A stretch of DNA of 64,000 bases from an uncultured Eubacterium sp. (GTDB taxonomy: Bacteria > Bacillota > Clostridia > Lachnospirales > Lachnospiraceae). The position numbers and the translations under genes are program-made. The stretch's first letter is position 1, and each line of letters begins with the position of its first letter. The notes beneath the pieces were generated by a model that was not told where the DNA came from, made no database searches, and worked only from the letters and a program-made list of their open reading frames with translations. Positions 8,932 through 17,969 of the stretch are shown here, one piece after another. The stretch is from NCBI GenBank assembly GCA_934316925.1, contig CAKREC010000003.1, positions 1 through 64,000 on the forward strand, in the 5' to 3' direction.

Positions 8932-10074
8932 CTAGTACGCACCAGATTCCATGCGTTCCAGTTTTTCTTTTTTATATTTTGCGAAATTGCCCTGCTCAAT
9001 TGCTTCGCGAATTTCTTCCATCATTGTATTATAAAAATACAAATTATGCAAGACCAATAATCTCAGCCCCAGCATTTCCTTTGCTTTCAACAGATGCCGG
9101 ATATACGCTCTGGAGTAGTGTCTGCAGGTCGGACACTGGCAGCCTTCTTCGATCGGTCTGTCATCCAGTTCAAATCTTGCGTTCTGCAGATTCATCTTGC
9201 CAAAATTCGTATAGGCATGTCCGTGTCTTCCATTTCTTGCCGGATATACACAGTCAAAGAAATCAACGCCTCTCTCAACTGCTTCTAAAATGTTGGCAGG
9301 TGTTCCTACCCCCATCAGGTAAACCGGCTTGTCCTCCGGCAGATAAGGAACCGTCATATCCAGAATATGATACATCTCCTCATGGCTCTCACCCACGGCA
9401 AGACCTCCGAGTGCGTATCCGTCCAGATCCAGCTCCCGGATCTTTTTGGCATGTTCAATGCGGATATCTTCAAAGGTTCCACCCTGATTGATGCCAAACA
9501 GCATCTGCTCTTTGTTGATCGTGTCCGGCAGCGAATTCAGACGATTCATCTCTGCCTTGCAGCGCTCCAGCCATCTTGTCGTACGGTCAACCGAGTTCTG
9601 CATATACTCTCTGGTTGCCGGATGCGGCGGACATTCATCAAATGCCATCGCGATCGTAGAAGCCAGATTGGACTGGATCTGCATGCTCTCCTCCGGTCCC
9701 ATAAAAATCTTTCTTCCATCTACATGAGAGTTAAAGTATACACCCTCTTCTTTGATCTTACGCAGTCCCGCCAGCGAAAATACCTGAAATCCGCCCGAAT
9801 CGGTAAGGATTGGCCGATCCCAGTTCATGAATTTATGAATACCACCCAGCTGTTTGACAACCTTATCTCCGGGGCGGACATGAAGATGGTATGTATTCGA
9901 CAGTTCCACCTGCGTCTTGATCTTTTTTAAGTCCATCGAAGAAACGGCTCCCTTGATCGCGGCAAGCGTTCCTACATTCATAAATACCGGGGTTTCAATC
10001 GTACCATGCGGGGTCTTTAACCGTCCTCTCTTGGCACGTCCTTCTTTGGCAAGTACTTCGTAATTCTTTTCCAC
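8932..10074 (-). CDS. tgt: Queuine/preQ1 tRNA-ribosyltransferase
   Basis: A 380-residue enzyme that exchanges guanine 34 of GUN-anticodon tRNAs for preQ1, the first tRNA-level step of queuosine synthesis. The active-site region DSGGFQVFSL (near 92) and the stretch FDCVYPARNGRHGHAYT (near 263) are present. The zinc site CQCPTCRHYSRAYIRHL is intact near 308. Length and motifs are normal. The gene starts nine bases after the stop of the fibronectin-domain gene upstream and is followed by yajC, so it is probably transcribed with both. Confidence 0.97.
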   Translation of the reverse strand: MEKNYEVLAKEGRAKRGRLKTPHGTIETPVFMNVGTLAAIKGAVSSMDLKKIKTQVELSNTYHLHVRPGDKVVKQLGGIHKFMNWDRPILTDSGGFQVFSLAGLRKIKEEGVYFNSHVDGRKIFMGPEESMQIQSNLASTIAMAFDECPPHPATREYMQNSVDRTTRWLERCKAEMNRLNSLPDTINKEQMLFGINQGGTFEDIRIEHAKKIRELDLDGYALGGLAVGESHEEMYHILDMTVPYLPEDKPVYLMGVGTPANILEAVERGVDFFDCVYPARNGRHGHAYTNFGKMNLQNARFELDDRPIEEGCQCPTCRHYSRAYIRHLLKAKEMLGLRLLVLHNLYFYNTMMEEIREAIEQGNFAKYKKEKLERMESGAY

Positions 10075-10083
10075 AACGTTCTC

Positions 10084-12129
10084 CTATCCTGTTATCTTTT
10101 TGGTCTTAAACGCCATGATCCGATCCAGTCTCGCCTGACACTCGCTAAATCCACAGGATTCATAGATCACATAGAGATAGGAGCCTGAAATGGCGATTCC
10201 TTCATTCATCGGCGGCATCTTGACCGTCTTTTTCTTCTTATTCTTTTTAATACTGGTTTTACTAAAATTCCATGTTGGCTTATAAGTCACTAATTCAGAC
10301 ATAAAACCGGATCGGCCTTTCTTCGTCTGACAGGACCTGGATATGATCAATTTGCCATCCTTGGTAAATGCCACTCCCTGTGTCCGGTTCGGCATCAGGA
10401 TCTTGTGTGTCCGTGTCAGTGTCGGCACGCCTGTCTTGTCATTGATCGTGTATCCATATAAGTATTTACTTTTTGTCTCACTATATGCACCTGCCCACAG
10501 ACGATTTTTATAATAAGAAACATAAGACACCGTCTCCGATGTGGTGCACACGGAAGTGACACTGTAAAGCTCTGTATAGGCTCCTCCTGATAATACCGCA
10601 TTTTCCACTACTTGAAAAGGAAAACATTCGAGTTTTTTTCCGTGAGTGATCCAGATGTTAGTTCCGTCATAAACAATTCCACCCAGATGTCCGGTGTGCG
10701 GCATTACGATCGTAGTCAGATATTTTCTCGTATTTTTGTCCATTACATAAATGACGGATTCCTGCGCTTTGGTGTAATCATATGCCGACATGAGCAGGTA
10801 TTTTCCTGCAAACGTAATACTCTGCGGGATCATGCGCGTTGCCGAAAATCCACCCACATTGGTCTTGATCATTCCCGGCATGATAAACGACTTATTATAT
10901 ACCATCAGCTTACTGAATGTCTTGTATTTTTTGTAAGCTGCCGATTTTTTGAATTTTGCTTTTGTCTTATAAAGTTTCGCTTTGGTACTGGTCGCTGCTG
11001 CCTTTTTGGTTTTCGCAGATGATACAGTCGATGTCGTCGACAATTCCATTCCCGCAACCGTGCGGACAGCTTCCACTTTCACATAATAAGTAATGCCGTT
11101 GGTCAAACCTTCCAGCGCTTTGATGTTGTACTGGCCATTCTTGAAATCGCCTGCCAGCATATAGCCACTATCTTTCTGTGTTGAAAGATAAAAACGATAA
11201 CTTTCCGCTCCGGTGCAGTTTTTCCAATACACCTTGACTCTGCCATCGCCGCCTTTTACTTTACTGATCGTCGGAACTGCCGGTGCCGTTCCACTAAGTA
11301 CCGCGGTAGATGCCGCCCCGATGTTATCCTCCGTTCCTACATACGCATATACCTGAAAATAATAATCTTTTCCGGCACTAAGTTCTGTGACCGTACAGGA
11401 ATTCTTTGTCACGGTCGAAGCAAGCGTATATCCGGCTGCCGACGACAACCGGTAGTACACAAGATACCCCGTGGCACCCTCTACGGCATTCCATGTCAGT
11501 GCGATCTGATTTTTCGAATTCTGCGTAACCGTAACGCCCTGTACCTGTTCCGGCTTCAGCGCGATCCTCACCGGATCTGTATAACCGCCGGTCATATCTC
11601 CGCCCAACGCACGGATCTTTACATAACGTATTTCTCCCTTGGTAAGATCGGTAAACTTATACTGGTTGTTTGTCACCGTAGCTTTCAGGTCATAGGAGCC
11701 ATTCTCCTCCATGGATGTAAAAATCTCATATTTTTGTGCCTCTTCCAGCTTGTCCCATGCGATCGTAACTGCTTTGGTCGTCCGATCTGCGATCCGGATA
11801 TTTTTCACGGCATTTGGCATAACGTAGATCGTCTGTTTTACCGTGCTCTCCTGATAATAAAACGTAATTTCCTGTGCGCCCAGCTTTTTCGTATCCACCT
11901 GTGAGATCCGATCCGGCTTTACGACTTTTGTACTTTTATCCGAATAAGTAACGAGCAGCGAAATCCCACTGGTGTTCAACTGCTGTCCATACAAAATCTC
12001 TGTCTCCAGATTCTGCACTTCCATCCTGGAAATCGTGACAGTCTGTGCCGCCAACACCCGGGTACCCGATCCGAGCATTGCTACCAGACAAAAAAGAAGT
12101 GTCCATAGTCCCAACATTTTTTTCTTCAT
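10084..12129 (-). CDS. Secreted protein with Big_3-like, three fibronectin type III and C-terminal propeller-like domains
   Basis: A 681-residue exported protein. A signal peptide (about 1-28, ending VLA-AQ) is followed by a Big_3-type Ig domain (about 31-105; LYGQQLNTSGISLLVTYSD). Three fibronectin type III repeats follow (about 108-378), each with the W-x-x-x-x-x-A-x-x-Y pattern. A Lys/Ala-rich spacer then leads to a 280-residue C-terminal region with repeated short beta motifs (GKYLLMSAYDY, GTNIWITHGKKL, DGKLIISRS, GSYLYVIYES), which looks like a beta-propeller. The role is unknown; adhesion or surface sensing is possible. It ends nine bases before tgt, an unusual partner for a surface protein. 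Confidence 0.75.
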   Translation of the reverse strand: MKKKMLGLWTLLFCLVAMLGSGTRVLAAQTVTISRMEVQNLETEILYGQQLNTSGISLLVTYSDKSTKVVKPDRISQVDTKKLGAQEITFYYQESTVKQTIYVMPNAVKNIRIADRTTKAVTIAWDKLEEAQKYEIFTSMEENGSYDLKATVTNNQYKFTDLTKGEIRYVKIRALGGDMTGGYTDPVRIALKPEQVQGVTVTQNSKNQIALTWNAVEGATGYLVYYRLSSAAGYTLASTVTKNSCTVTELSAGKDYYFQVYAYVGTEDNIGAASTAVLSGTAPAVPTISKVKGGDGRVKVYWKNCTGAESYRFYLSTQKDSGYMLAGDFKNGQYNIKALEGLTNGITYYVKVEAVRTVAGMELSTTSTVSSAKTKKAAATSTKAKLYKTKAKFKKSAAYKKYKTFSKLMVYNKSFIMPGMIKTNVGGFSATRMIPQSITFAGKYLLMSAYDYTKAQESVIYVMDKNTRKYLTTIVMPHTGHLGGIVYDGTNIWITHGKKLECFPFQVVENAVLSGGAYTELYSVTSVCTTSETVSYVSYYKNRLWAGAYSETKSKYLYGYTINDKTGVPTLTRTHKILMPNRTQGVAFTKDGKLIISRSCQTKKGRSGFMSELVTYKPTWNFSKTSIKKNKKKKTVKMPPMNEGIAISGSYLYVIYESCGFSECQARLDRIMAFKTKKITG

Positions 12130-12190
12130 TGTTTCTCATCCTTACTTCCATCATTTATTGTTGCCGGGCCAACAGATACTGCACACAATA

Positions 12191-12223
12191 AAAGTGGCCC
12201 AGTTTTACTTTCTGAGCCACTTT
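12191..12223 (-). terminator. Terminator of the 585-aa membrane protein gene
   Basis: AAAGTGGC (12191-12198) pairs with GCCACTTT (12216-12223), with CAG/CTG extending the stem inside. It lies just past the stop codon at 12230 on the minus strand and before the 681-aa gene. Confidence 0.75.
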
Positions 12224-12229
12224 AGCGAA

Positions 12230-13987
12230 TTATTTTGTCAGAATAGTGACATTCCCCTGAATCAGATAGTGCTTATCTTTTTCCTGCACACAAGTCACTT
12301 TGATCTCATTTCCTTTTCTCAAATAGATCAGATCTTCATTGTCTGCAAATTTCTGCCGGTATATATTTCCGTCCTTGCCTTCCAGATACACATATGTGCT
12401 GCCGTCAATCGTCACATACTGGATCGAGGCGATCACAAACGTATTTTCAACCGAATCTCCCTGTGGCTGCTCCGCAGGTTTTTCGTCCGTATCTTCCTCC
12501 GAAGCATCTGCCCCAATACGTTTTTTGTATTTTGCCAGACAATCCTCCAGCGAATCCGATGTTGTAACAATATTGTAGGACTCAACATTTACGGTGGCGT
12601 ACAGCTTAACAATACCGCTGGCATCTTTAAGAACCATAACATACGTTGGCTGTCCTACTACATTGATCAGCGATGGGAAAGATGCCTGATAACCTTTTTC
12701 CTGCACTTCACCCTCTGCTGCTGACATCGCAGAGTTTTCATCTGCACCTGCCACGGTATAATAATGCGCCTCTGATGTACGCTCATTTACCAGAATAAAT
12801 CCAATATTTGACGAATCCTCATTGACCGATGTTACACCGGTATAGATCCAGATGTCTCCATCCTTTGCCACATAACCATAATCCGGCACATAAGAATCGT
12901 CTTCGTCGTCTGCATCTGAGGCATTTACTGTCTCCGTGCAATGACGGCATCCTTTCTTGCCAAAGATGCTGTTGAAGAATCCATTGGACAAAAGTCCCTT
13001 CCAGTTGTACTGCGATACTAACAGATCTCCATCAAATACATTGTCGACCCACTTTGGGATCTCATCCAGTGTGTAGCATGTACTCTCTCCGGTCACCGGA
13101 TCACACACAACCGCCGCTTTCACGGTATCCCCGCCAAACAGTCCGATCTTGAAATCACTCACGGCAGCCACATAATATGGCTTTCCGCTTTCATCAATTT
13201 CAAAATGAATATTTTCAAAGATCAGTGTCGGGTACTGAAAACGAAGATGTCTTCTCAGATCTTTCTGAAAATAAGAGGATGGTACATATTTCATTCCCTG
13301 TTCCAATGCGACATACTGTGCACTCTGCTTTACCGGATCCACCTGTACGTATCCCGGCACTCCATGATCTTTGTTGCCAAGGTATTTGAAAAAGCCCGCA
13401 TATTTTAAGGCAGAAACCTTACTTGGATATCCACCATAATCAATCTGTGAATAATCCTCTGAAACATCATACTGGCTTACCAGCTGTGACAGGCTTCCAA
13501 TCTCACGGTTTCCAAGTAAGATCGCGCTGTCCGTATCCATCAATGCAATTTTTTCCGTCGCTGTATTCGAATCAATATCTTTGATAAAGTCGTAATCTTC
13601 TACGTTCAAAATCTCGGAATACCGTCCTGCGTGGAACATCGTGGAGCCATAAATACTTGCACCGAATACCAGTACAAAAAGCACCAGCGCGATACCAAAC
13701 AAAAATCCGGTCGGTTTATCGCCCATACTCGTCTGGCTGATAACCGATATTTTCTGAACTCCTGAAACATACAACAATCGCAGTGCTCCAGCCGGCAGCA
13801 GCATCAGGAAAATAATGAACCCCCACATTCCATACGAATGAATATTGACTGCCGGGAGACATACATAGTACCAGATGGCAACCCACACAACCCATGCAAT
13901 TGTCATAAGTACTGCCCACTTCCATGAGCCTCCGATCCTCTCGATCGAATGTTGATCCTGTTTTTTCTTCTTACTCTTCTTCCCCAT
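12230..13987 (-). CDS. Hypothetical membrane-anchored protein, 585 aa
   Basis: A lysine-rich cytoplasmic start (MGKKSKKKKQ) is followed by two adjacent membrane segments (about 24-45 and 55-70) and a third near 95-117. A large, probably extracytoplasmic domain of about 460 residues follows. It includes a small-Cys/His patch (CRHCTE near 345), an acidic stretch, and a C-terminal 100-residue domain rich in short beta strands. GGAAG precedes the start. It follows a LiaF-like gene by 39 bases, so the pair is likely one operon. I do not recognise the family. It could take part in envelope sensing. Confidence 0.7.
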   Translation of the reverse strand: MGKKSKKKKQDQHSIERIGGSWKWAVLMTIAWVVWVAIWYYVCLPAVNIHSYGMWGFIIFLMLLPAGALRLLYVSGVQKISVISQTSMGDKPTGFLFGIALVLFVLVFGASIYGSTMFHAGRYSEILNVEDYDFIKDIDSNTATEKIALMDTDSAILLGNREIGSLSQLVSQYDVSEDYSQIDYGGYPSKVSALKYAGFFKYLGNKDHGVPGYVQVDPVKQSAQYVALEQGMKYVPSSYFQKDLRRHLRFQYPTLIFENIHFEIDESGKPYYVAAVSDFKIGLFGGDTVKAAVVCDPVTGESTCYTLDEIPKWVDNVFDGDLLVSQYNWKGLLSNGFFNSIFGKKGCRHCTETVNASDADDEDDSYVPDYGYVAKDGDIWIYTGVTSVNEDSSNIGFILVNERTSEAHYYTVAGADENSAMSAAEGEVQEKGYQASFPSLINVVGQPTYVMVLKDASGIVKLYATVNVESYNIVTTSDSLEDCLAKYKKRIGADASEEDTDEKPAEQPQGDSVENTFVIASIQYVTIDGSTYVYLEGKDGNIYRQKFADNEDLIYLRKGNEIKVTCVQEKDKHYLIQGNVTILTK

Positions 13988-14026
13988 CTTTTCTTCCTTT
14001 CAATCTATTACTTTACGCACAGCTCC

Positions 14027-14728
14027 TTACACGCGGCTAAGATCCACGCCGCCAAACCGGATCGTTCCCTGCAGCACCAAAGTAGGCGCCATCGGGTCTT
14101 TGCTATCCGCACCCGACTCGGAATATCCGCCTAATGTCGCGGTCGTATTGTTCACTACTTTCCACTCCTTAGGAACATACAGCTCAACGCCGCCAAACGA
14201 AACCTGCATATCCACAACGGCACTGCCGGTCTGGATCATCGCATCCTCCAGATGCACTTCCAGTCCACCGAATGCACAGTCAATATTTACATTCGTGAGC
14301 TGATCCGAGTGAATCTGTTTGCACTCTCCGCTGAACCAGGTCCGCAGATTGATGCTGTCTCCGGTAATGTCCTGCGCCTGTGCCCGGTACGTTTTGTTTT
14401 TCGCTTTTTTCTTCTGTTTCCAGCGTTTCACGGCATCCCCAAATAAAATATTCAGTCCGATCGTGCCAAACACAGCTGCGATCAGAACCGGCCATGGTGT
14501 CAAAGCCTCAATCCCCAGCACTTTGTCAAAGCAGATCGCAAGGATCGCCAGAGACAGCAGCATACCGCCAAACTCCAGTTTTACTGCAGCCACAACAAAC
14601 AACGCCACACACAGGATCGCTACCGCAAACCGAACTACCGTAATATCGGGGGTATATCCCAGCGTGTTTAATATCACATAAGCAGCCAGTCCGGTAAAGA
14701 AGCCGCCCCAAAAGATCTTTTTTCCCAT
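14027..14728 (-). CDS. LiaF-like membrane protein
   Basis: The 233-residue protein has four short membrane segments in its first 110 residues (FWGGFFTGLAAYVILNTLGY onward). A C-terminal soluble beta-rich domain of about 100 residues follows, with FGGVELYVPKEWKVV and GTIRFGGVDL, typical of LiaF and cell-wall-active antibiotic response proteins. In LiaFSR systems such proteins restrain an envelope-stress kinase; here no kinase is adjacent. An ATG six codons upstream exists, but AGAAGGAGG lies just before the ATG at 14728. Confidence 0.75.
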   Translation of the reverse strand: MGKKIFWGGFFTGLAAYVILNTLGYTPDITVVRFAVAILCVALFVVAAVKLEFGGMLLSLAILAICFDKVLGIEALTPWPVLIAAVFGTIGLNILFGDAVKRWKQKKKAKNKTYRAQAQDITGDSINLRTWFSGECKQIHSDQLTNVNIDCAFGGLEVHLEDAMIQTGSAVVDMQVSFGGVELYVPKEWKVVNNTTATLGGYSESGADSKDPMAPTLVLQGTIRFGGVDLSRV

Positions 14729-14931
14729 ATGTATCCTCCTTCTCAAGCTATGCGTATGATGAAACTAATTGTATATGAAAACCGGCAATGTTTCAAGATG
14801 CCGGGGCAAAAAGTTTGTGTTATAGGATGAAAGCCATTTTTTTCTGGTCATATGATTTTATTTATGGTAAAATTCATTTTGTGTCCTATTATATGGCACA
14901 CGCAGTTATCACGTAGAAAGAAGGTTTTATT

Positions 14932-15672
14932 TTGAATCATAAAAAGCACAAAAAGAGAAGTTTATTCGACATTGCATCCACTGTTGTACTGGTTGTTTTT
15001 GCAGTCGGTCTGGTCGCAACGATCGGTATTGTGATCAAAGACAAAGTAGATGTACAGAAAGCAGAGCGTCAGGCGGAGATCGAAGCCAATGCAACCGCAG
15101 TCCCTGCCACACCTACTCCATACATTGCTCCAGAAGACCGTATGGAATATTCTCTGGTCATTGCAGAAGCTACTAAGAAAAAAGGAACCGGAAGTTCTTT
15201 TCACTATATCTTCAATAAAAAAGACGGAACCTTCCAAATGCTTTTGAACGCCGGTGACTCCAGCAGTGAATTGAATCACGGCACTTTCACAGAGACCGAC
15301 ACTACTATTGAAATTGTAAAAAAAGATGATTCCAAAGATACCCTGATCAAGCAGGGCGATTATCTGATCTCGGAAAACTCTCTTTATGACGGCAAAGTAC
15401 CAGACAAAAAGACATTTACCAAGACATTCAAGTCAAAGTCCAGCGAAGAGAGCGTCAGTGTGATTGAGTTCAAAAAAGATGGAACGTTTGCACAAAACAT
15501 CACCCGTTACTCCGCCGGTCTTGATGGCGGCGATCAAAATGACGCCGCATCCGGTACTTATTACCGCAAGGGCAATCAGATCATACGAAAAAAAGACAGC
15601 GGCGAAGATATGATGCCTCTCTACATTTACAAAGATCAGCTCTGCGCCAACTACTACAAGAAAGTGGAGTAA
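14932..15672 (+). CDS. Hypothetical membrane-anchored protein, TTG start
   Basis: A 246-residue protein with a basic N-terminus, a single membrane anchor (about residues 13-38, TVVLVVFAVGLVATIGIVI), a short Ala/Thr/Pro spacer and an outer domain of about 180 residues. That domain contains two copies of a similar pattern, KDGTFQMLLNAGDSS and KDGTFAQNITRYSAG, each followed by a GTF/GTYY turn and a charged strand. It reads as a lipocalin-like or tandem small beta domain. The start is TTG at 14932, preceded by GAAAGAAGG. The function is unknown. Confidence 0.7.
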   Translation: MNHKKHKKRSLFDIASTVVLVVFAVGLVATIGIVIKDKVDVQKAERQAEIEANATAVPATPTPYIAPEDRMEYSLVIAEATKKKGTGSSFHYIFNKKDGTFQMLLNAGDSSSELNHGTFTETDTTIEIVKKDDSKDTLIKQGDYLISENSLYDGKVPDKKTFTKTFKSKSSEESVSVIEFKKDGTFAQNITRYSAGLDGGDQNDAASGTYYRKGNQIIRKKDSGEDMMPLYIYKDQLCANYYKKVE

Positions 15673-15693
15673 AATATTTCATACGCAAAAAAG

Positions 15694-15730
15694 TCCCGAC
15701 ATACCAGCTTTTTGCTGATGTATGCCGGGA
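15694..15730. terminator. Bidirectional terminator
   Basis: The arms TCCCG-CATAC-AGC and GCT-GTATG-CGGGA pair around a TTTTT loop, with T-rich tails on both strands. It separates the plus-strand TTG-start gene from the converging ABC transporter operon. Confidence 0.8.
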
Positions 15731-15751
15731 TTCTTTTTGCCTGAAACTTTT

Positions 15752-16399
15752 TTATATTCTGTTTTCTGCCGTATATTCGGACAGTACTCCATCATCCATC
15801 TCATACACTTGATCACAAAGAATTTCAATATCTTCCCTGTTGTGACTTGCAAGTACAATTGTTTTTCCCTGTTTCTTTAAATCCATCAGCAGTTTTCTGA
15901 TATCCCCAACTCCTTTTCGGTCCAGTCCATTCATTGGTTCATCCAAAATCAGTATGTCCGGATCTTCCATAATTGCCTGCGCCAAACCTAAACGCTGACA
16001 CATTCCAAGCGAATATTTGCCAACCTTTGTTTTCAATTTAGGATCAAGTCCAACAACGGTAAGTACCTTCTCAATCTCTTCTTTCTTGATCTTTTTATTG
16101 ATCTTCGCCAGATCGCACAATGCCTGAATCCCTGTCAGCCACGGCAAAAATCCCGGCGTCTCGATGATCACTCCCATATTTTTCGGAAAATCCATATCTT
16201 TTCCCAGTTCTTTATCATCAATATAGATATTTCCCTTCGTAGGCTTTACCAGTCCACATATCAGTTTAAACAAAACCGTTTTTCCCGAACCATTTCTCCC
16301 AATGATCCCCACGATATTTCCCGTATCAAATTTTACACTCACGTCTTTTACCACTTCGTGGTTTTTATAAACCTTGCTAACACTTTTCAACTCTATCAT
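15752..16399 (-). CDS. ABC transporter ATP-binding protein
   Basis: A 215-residue ATPase. Walker A is GIIGRNGSGKT (near 32-42), the signature is YSLGMCQRLGLAQA and Walker B is ILILDEPMNGLD. It is of the ABC-2/CcmA type that powers export of peptides, drugs or lipids. The two permease genes upstream (gaps of 10 and 6 bases) are its likely partners, giving a heterodimeric transporter. The neighbouring AgrCA-type regulators suggest a peptide or antibiotic substrate, perhaps for immunity. The substrate is inferred only from context. Confidence 0.92.
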   Translation of the reverse strand: MIELKSVSKVYKNHEVVKDVSVKFDTGNIVGIIGRNGSGKTVLFKLICGLVKPTKGNIYIDDKELGKDMDFPKNMGVIIETPGFLPWLTGIQALCDLAKINKKIKKEEIEKVLTVVGLDPKLKTKVGKYSLGMCQRLGLAQAIMEDPDILILDEPMNGLDRKGVGDIRKLLMDLKKQGKTIVLASHNREDIEILCDQVYEMDDGVLSEYTAENRI

Positions 16400-16409
16400 T
16401 TTTCATTCC

Positions 16410-17195
16410 TCATATTGCATCATTTTTTTTGCCAACATTCCAGATGATATTGGTAAGTATCAAGTTAAAGATAAACAAATAAAGTGTATGAAAAACAAAC
16501 GACCCCTTTGCGTATCCATTTAACATACCAATCGGTGAAACGAAATCCGGGATTCCGTCCGCGGCCTGCACCATTAAGTTCCATACGATCAATGCTCCGC
16601 ATATCATTGGTCCCATGCGGTTATTGCCGGCGCGATCGCATAATAGGCAGATTTCTCCCAGTAATATGGTTACGAGAACAACTAATATAAAGGATTCCCA
16701 AAATACAAGATACACATTTTTGTCATATAATGTATCGATTGCTTTCAATCTGCCGGCAAAAAAATGATAATTGTCTATGCCATCTCCCCAACATGCCTTT
16801 GGGGTCATCACCCGAAAATAAAAAATCATCGTCAAAAATACAACCATGCCGGCATAGACAATACATGTCAGTACCATGGTTAAGATTTCACTGGCAAGCC
16901 ACTCCTTTTTTTCCACTCTCATCAGTACATTGATTTTATTATGTTCAATGGCATTCCGCATTCCTAACATCATAATCGAACCAAGCAATACTATAATTTG
17001 AAAATCCCGACGCAATACTCCGTGTATAAAGGGTGCAAACATATTTACATGTTCACCCGCTTTCATTACACTTTTACTGCTGGCAGGAAAAACAAAACTA
17101 AAGTAGGAAAGCAAAAAAAGCATTACAATCATGGTATCCCTGTTTTTGATTCCGTTTTTTAAAGACAACCTCGTCAATCTTATGATTTTGGTCAT
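16410..17195 (-). CDS. ABC-2-type transporter permease, first of a pair
   Basis: A 261-residue protein with about six hydrophobic segments (for example MIVMLFLLSYFSFVFPA, ILTMVLTCIVYAGMVVFL, ESFILVVLVTILLGEICLL). It fits the permease role for the ATPase encoded ten bases downstream. GGGGAG precedes the ATG, and the second permease gene ends six bases upstream. Sequence alone does not reveal the substrate. Confidence 0.8.
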   Translation of the reverse strand: MTKIIRLTRLSLKNGIKNRDTMIVMLFLLSYFSFVFPASSKSVMKAGEHVNMFAPFIHGVLRRDFQIIVLLGSIMMLGMRNAIEHNKINVLMRVEKKEWLASEILTMVLTCIVYAGMVVFLTMIFYFRVMTPKACWGDGIDNYHFFAGRLKAIDTLYDKNVYLVFWESFILVVLVTILLGEICLLCDRAGNNRMGPMICGALIVWNLMVQAADGIPDFVSPIGMLNGYAKGSFVFHTLYLFIFNLILTNIIWNVGKKNDAI

Positions 17196-17201
17196 CGTCC
17201 A

Positions 17202-17969
17202 TCACTCCCCTCTTATGTATTGATATTTCATATTTGCCATCAGGCAAATAACGGTAAGGTAGACCACCACAAGCAGATAGATCGCAACTCGTAAAAATCC
17301 ACCACAGGATTCATATACAATGGACAATGTCATATTAAATGACAGCGGCGTAAGATATGGATTGTAATCATATATATACGCAAAGATCCGATAAAGCAAA
17401 AATGGAAATACCAATAGCAATTTCCGGTTGCGGATAAATGCCGATGCTAATATTCCAAAACAAGGCCATAACATTCCATTTAACATCATCATGAAAATAT
17501 TCAGCAATAACACAACCGCTCCACACCCATGGTCAAACAGATCGGTATATATTGTCGGGTCATCTACGGTTCCATACACCCCCGATTCATCCATGAAGGA
17601 AATGACATTCCCCTGCACGACATTTATCACAAAAAATATCAGCATAAGAATTGCCATAGAGGTTCCAATAACAAGTGCGCCTTCAGCCATTCCTTTCCCA
17701 ACACAATGAATGGCATATGACAAACGGCTTTTTCGTATCATTTTATATCGGTAGGCAAACGTTGTTTTTTCTTCATAGTAGCAAAGGGCAGCAGGCAGCG
17801 CGCATGCCATCGGTATGATAAATGTAGAGGAGCCTGCCGCAGTAATACATACGATCATCTCAAAAACATATCCACCACTCCACAGGACGTTACCCTCTAT
17901 GCAAAATAACAAAGTAAGAATTCCGATGGAAATCCACAAATATTTATTGCTTGTCATTTCTCCAATCAT
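17202..17969 (-). CDS. ABC-2-type transporter permease, second of a pair
   Basis: A 255-residue protein with six predicted membrane segments, similar in size to the permease encoded next to it. The ATG at 17969 is chosen because GGAGG lies five bases upstream; a GTG four codons earlier falls on the ribosome site itself. The first 26 bases overlap the end of the upstream gene, which points to translational coupling. Confidence 0.78.
   Translation of the reverse strand: MIGEMTSNKYLWISIGILTLLFCIEGNVLWSGGYVFEMIVCITAAGSSTFIIPMACALPAALCYYEEKTTFAYRYKMIRKSRLSYAIHCVGKGMAEGALVIGTSMAILMLIFFVINVVQGNVISFMDESGVYGTVDDPTIYTDLFDHGCGAVVLLLNIFMMMLNGMLWPCFGILASAFIRNRKLLLVFPFLLYRIFAYIYDYNPYLTPLSFNMTLSIVYESCGGFLRVAIYLLVVVYLTVICLMANMKYQYIRGE

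Noticed and set aside
10612..11022. Plus-strand 136-codon frame inside the FN3 gene
   Set aside because: It lies antisense to a clear coding region, with no ribosome site or recognisable domain.
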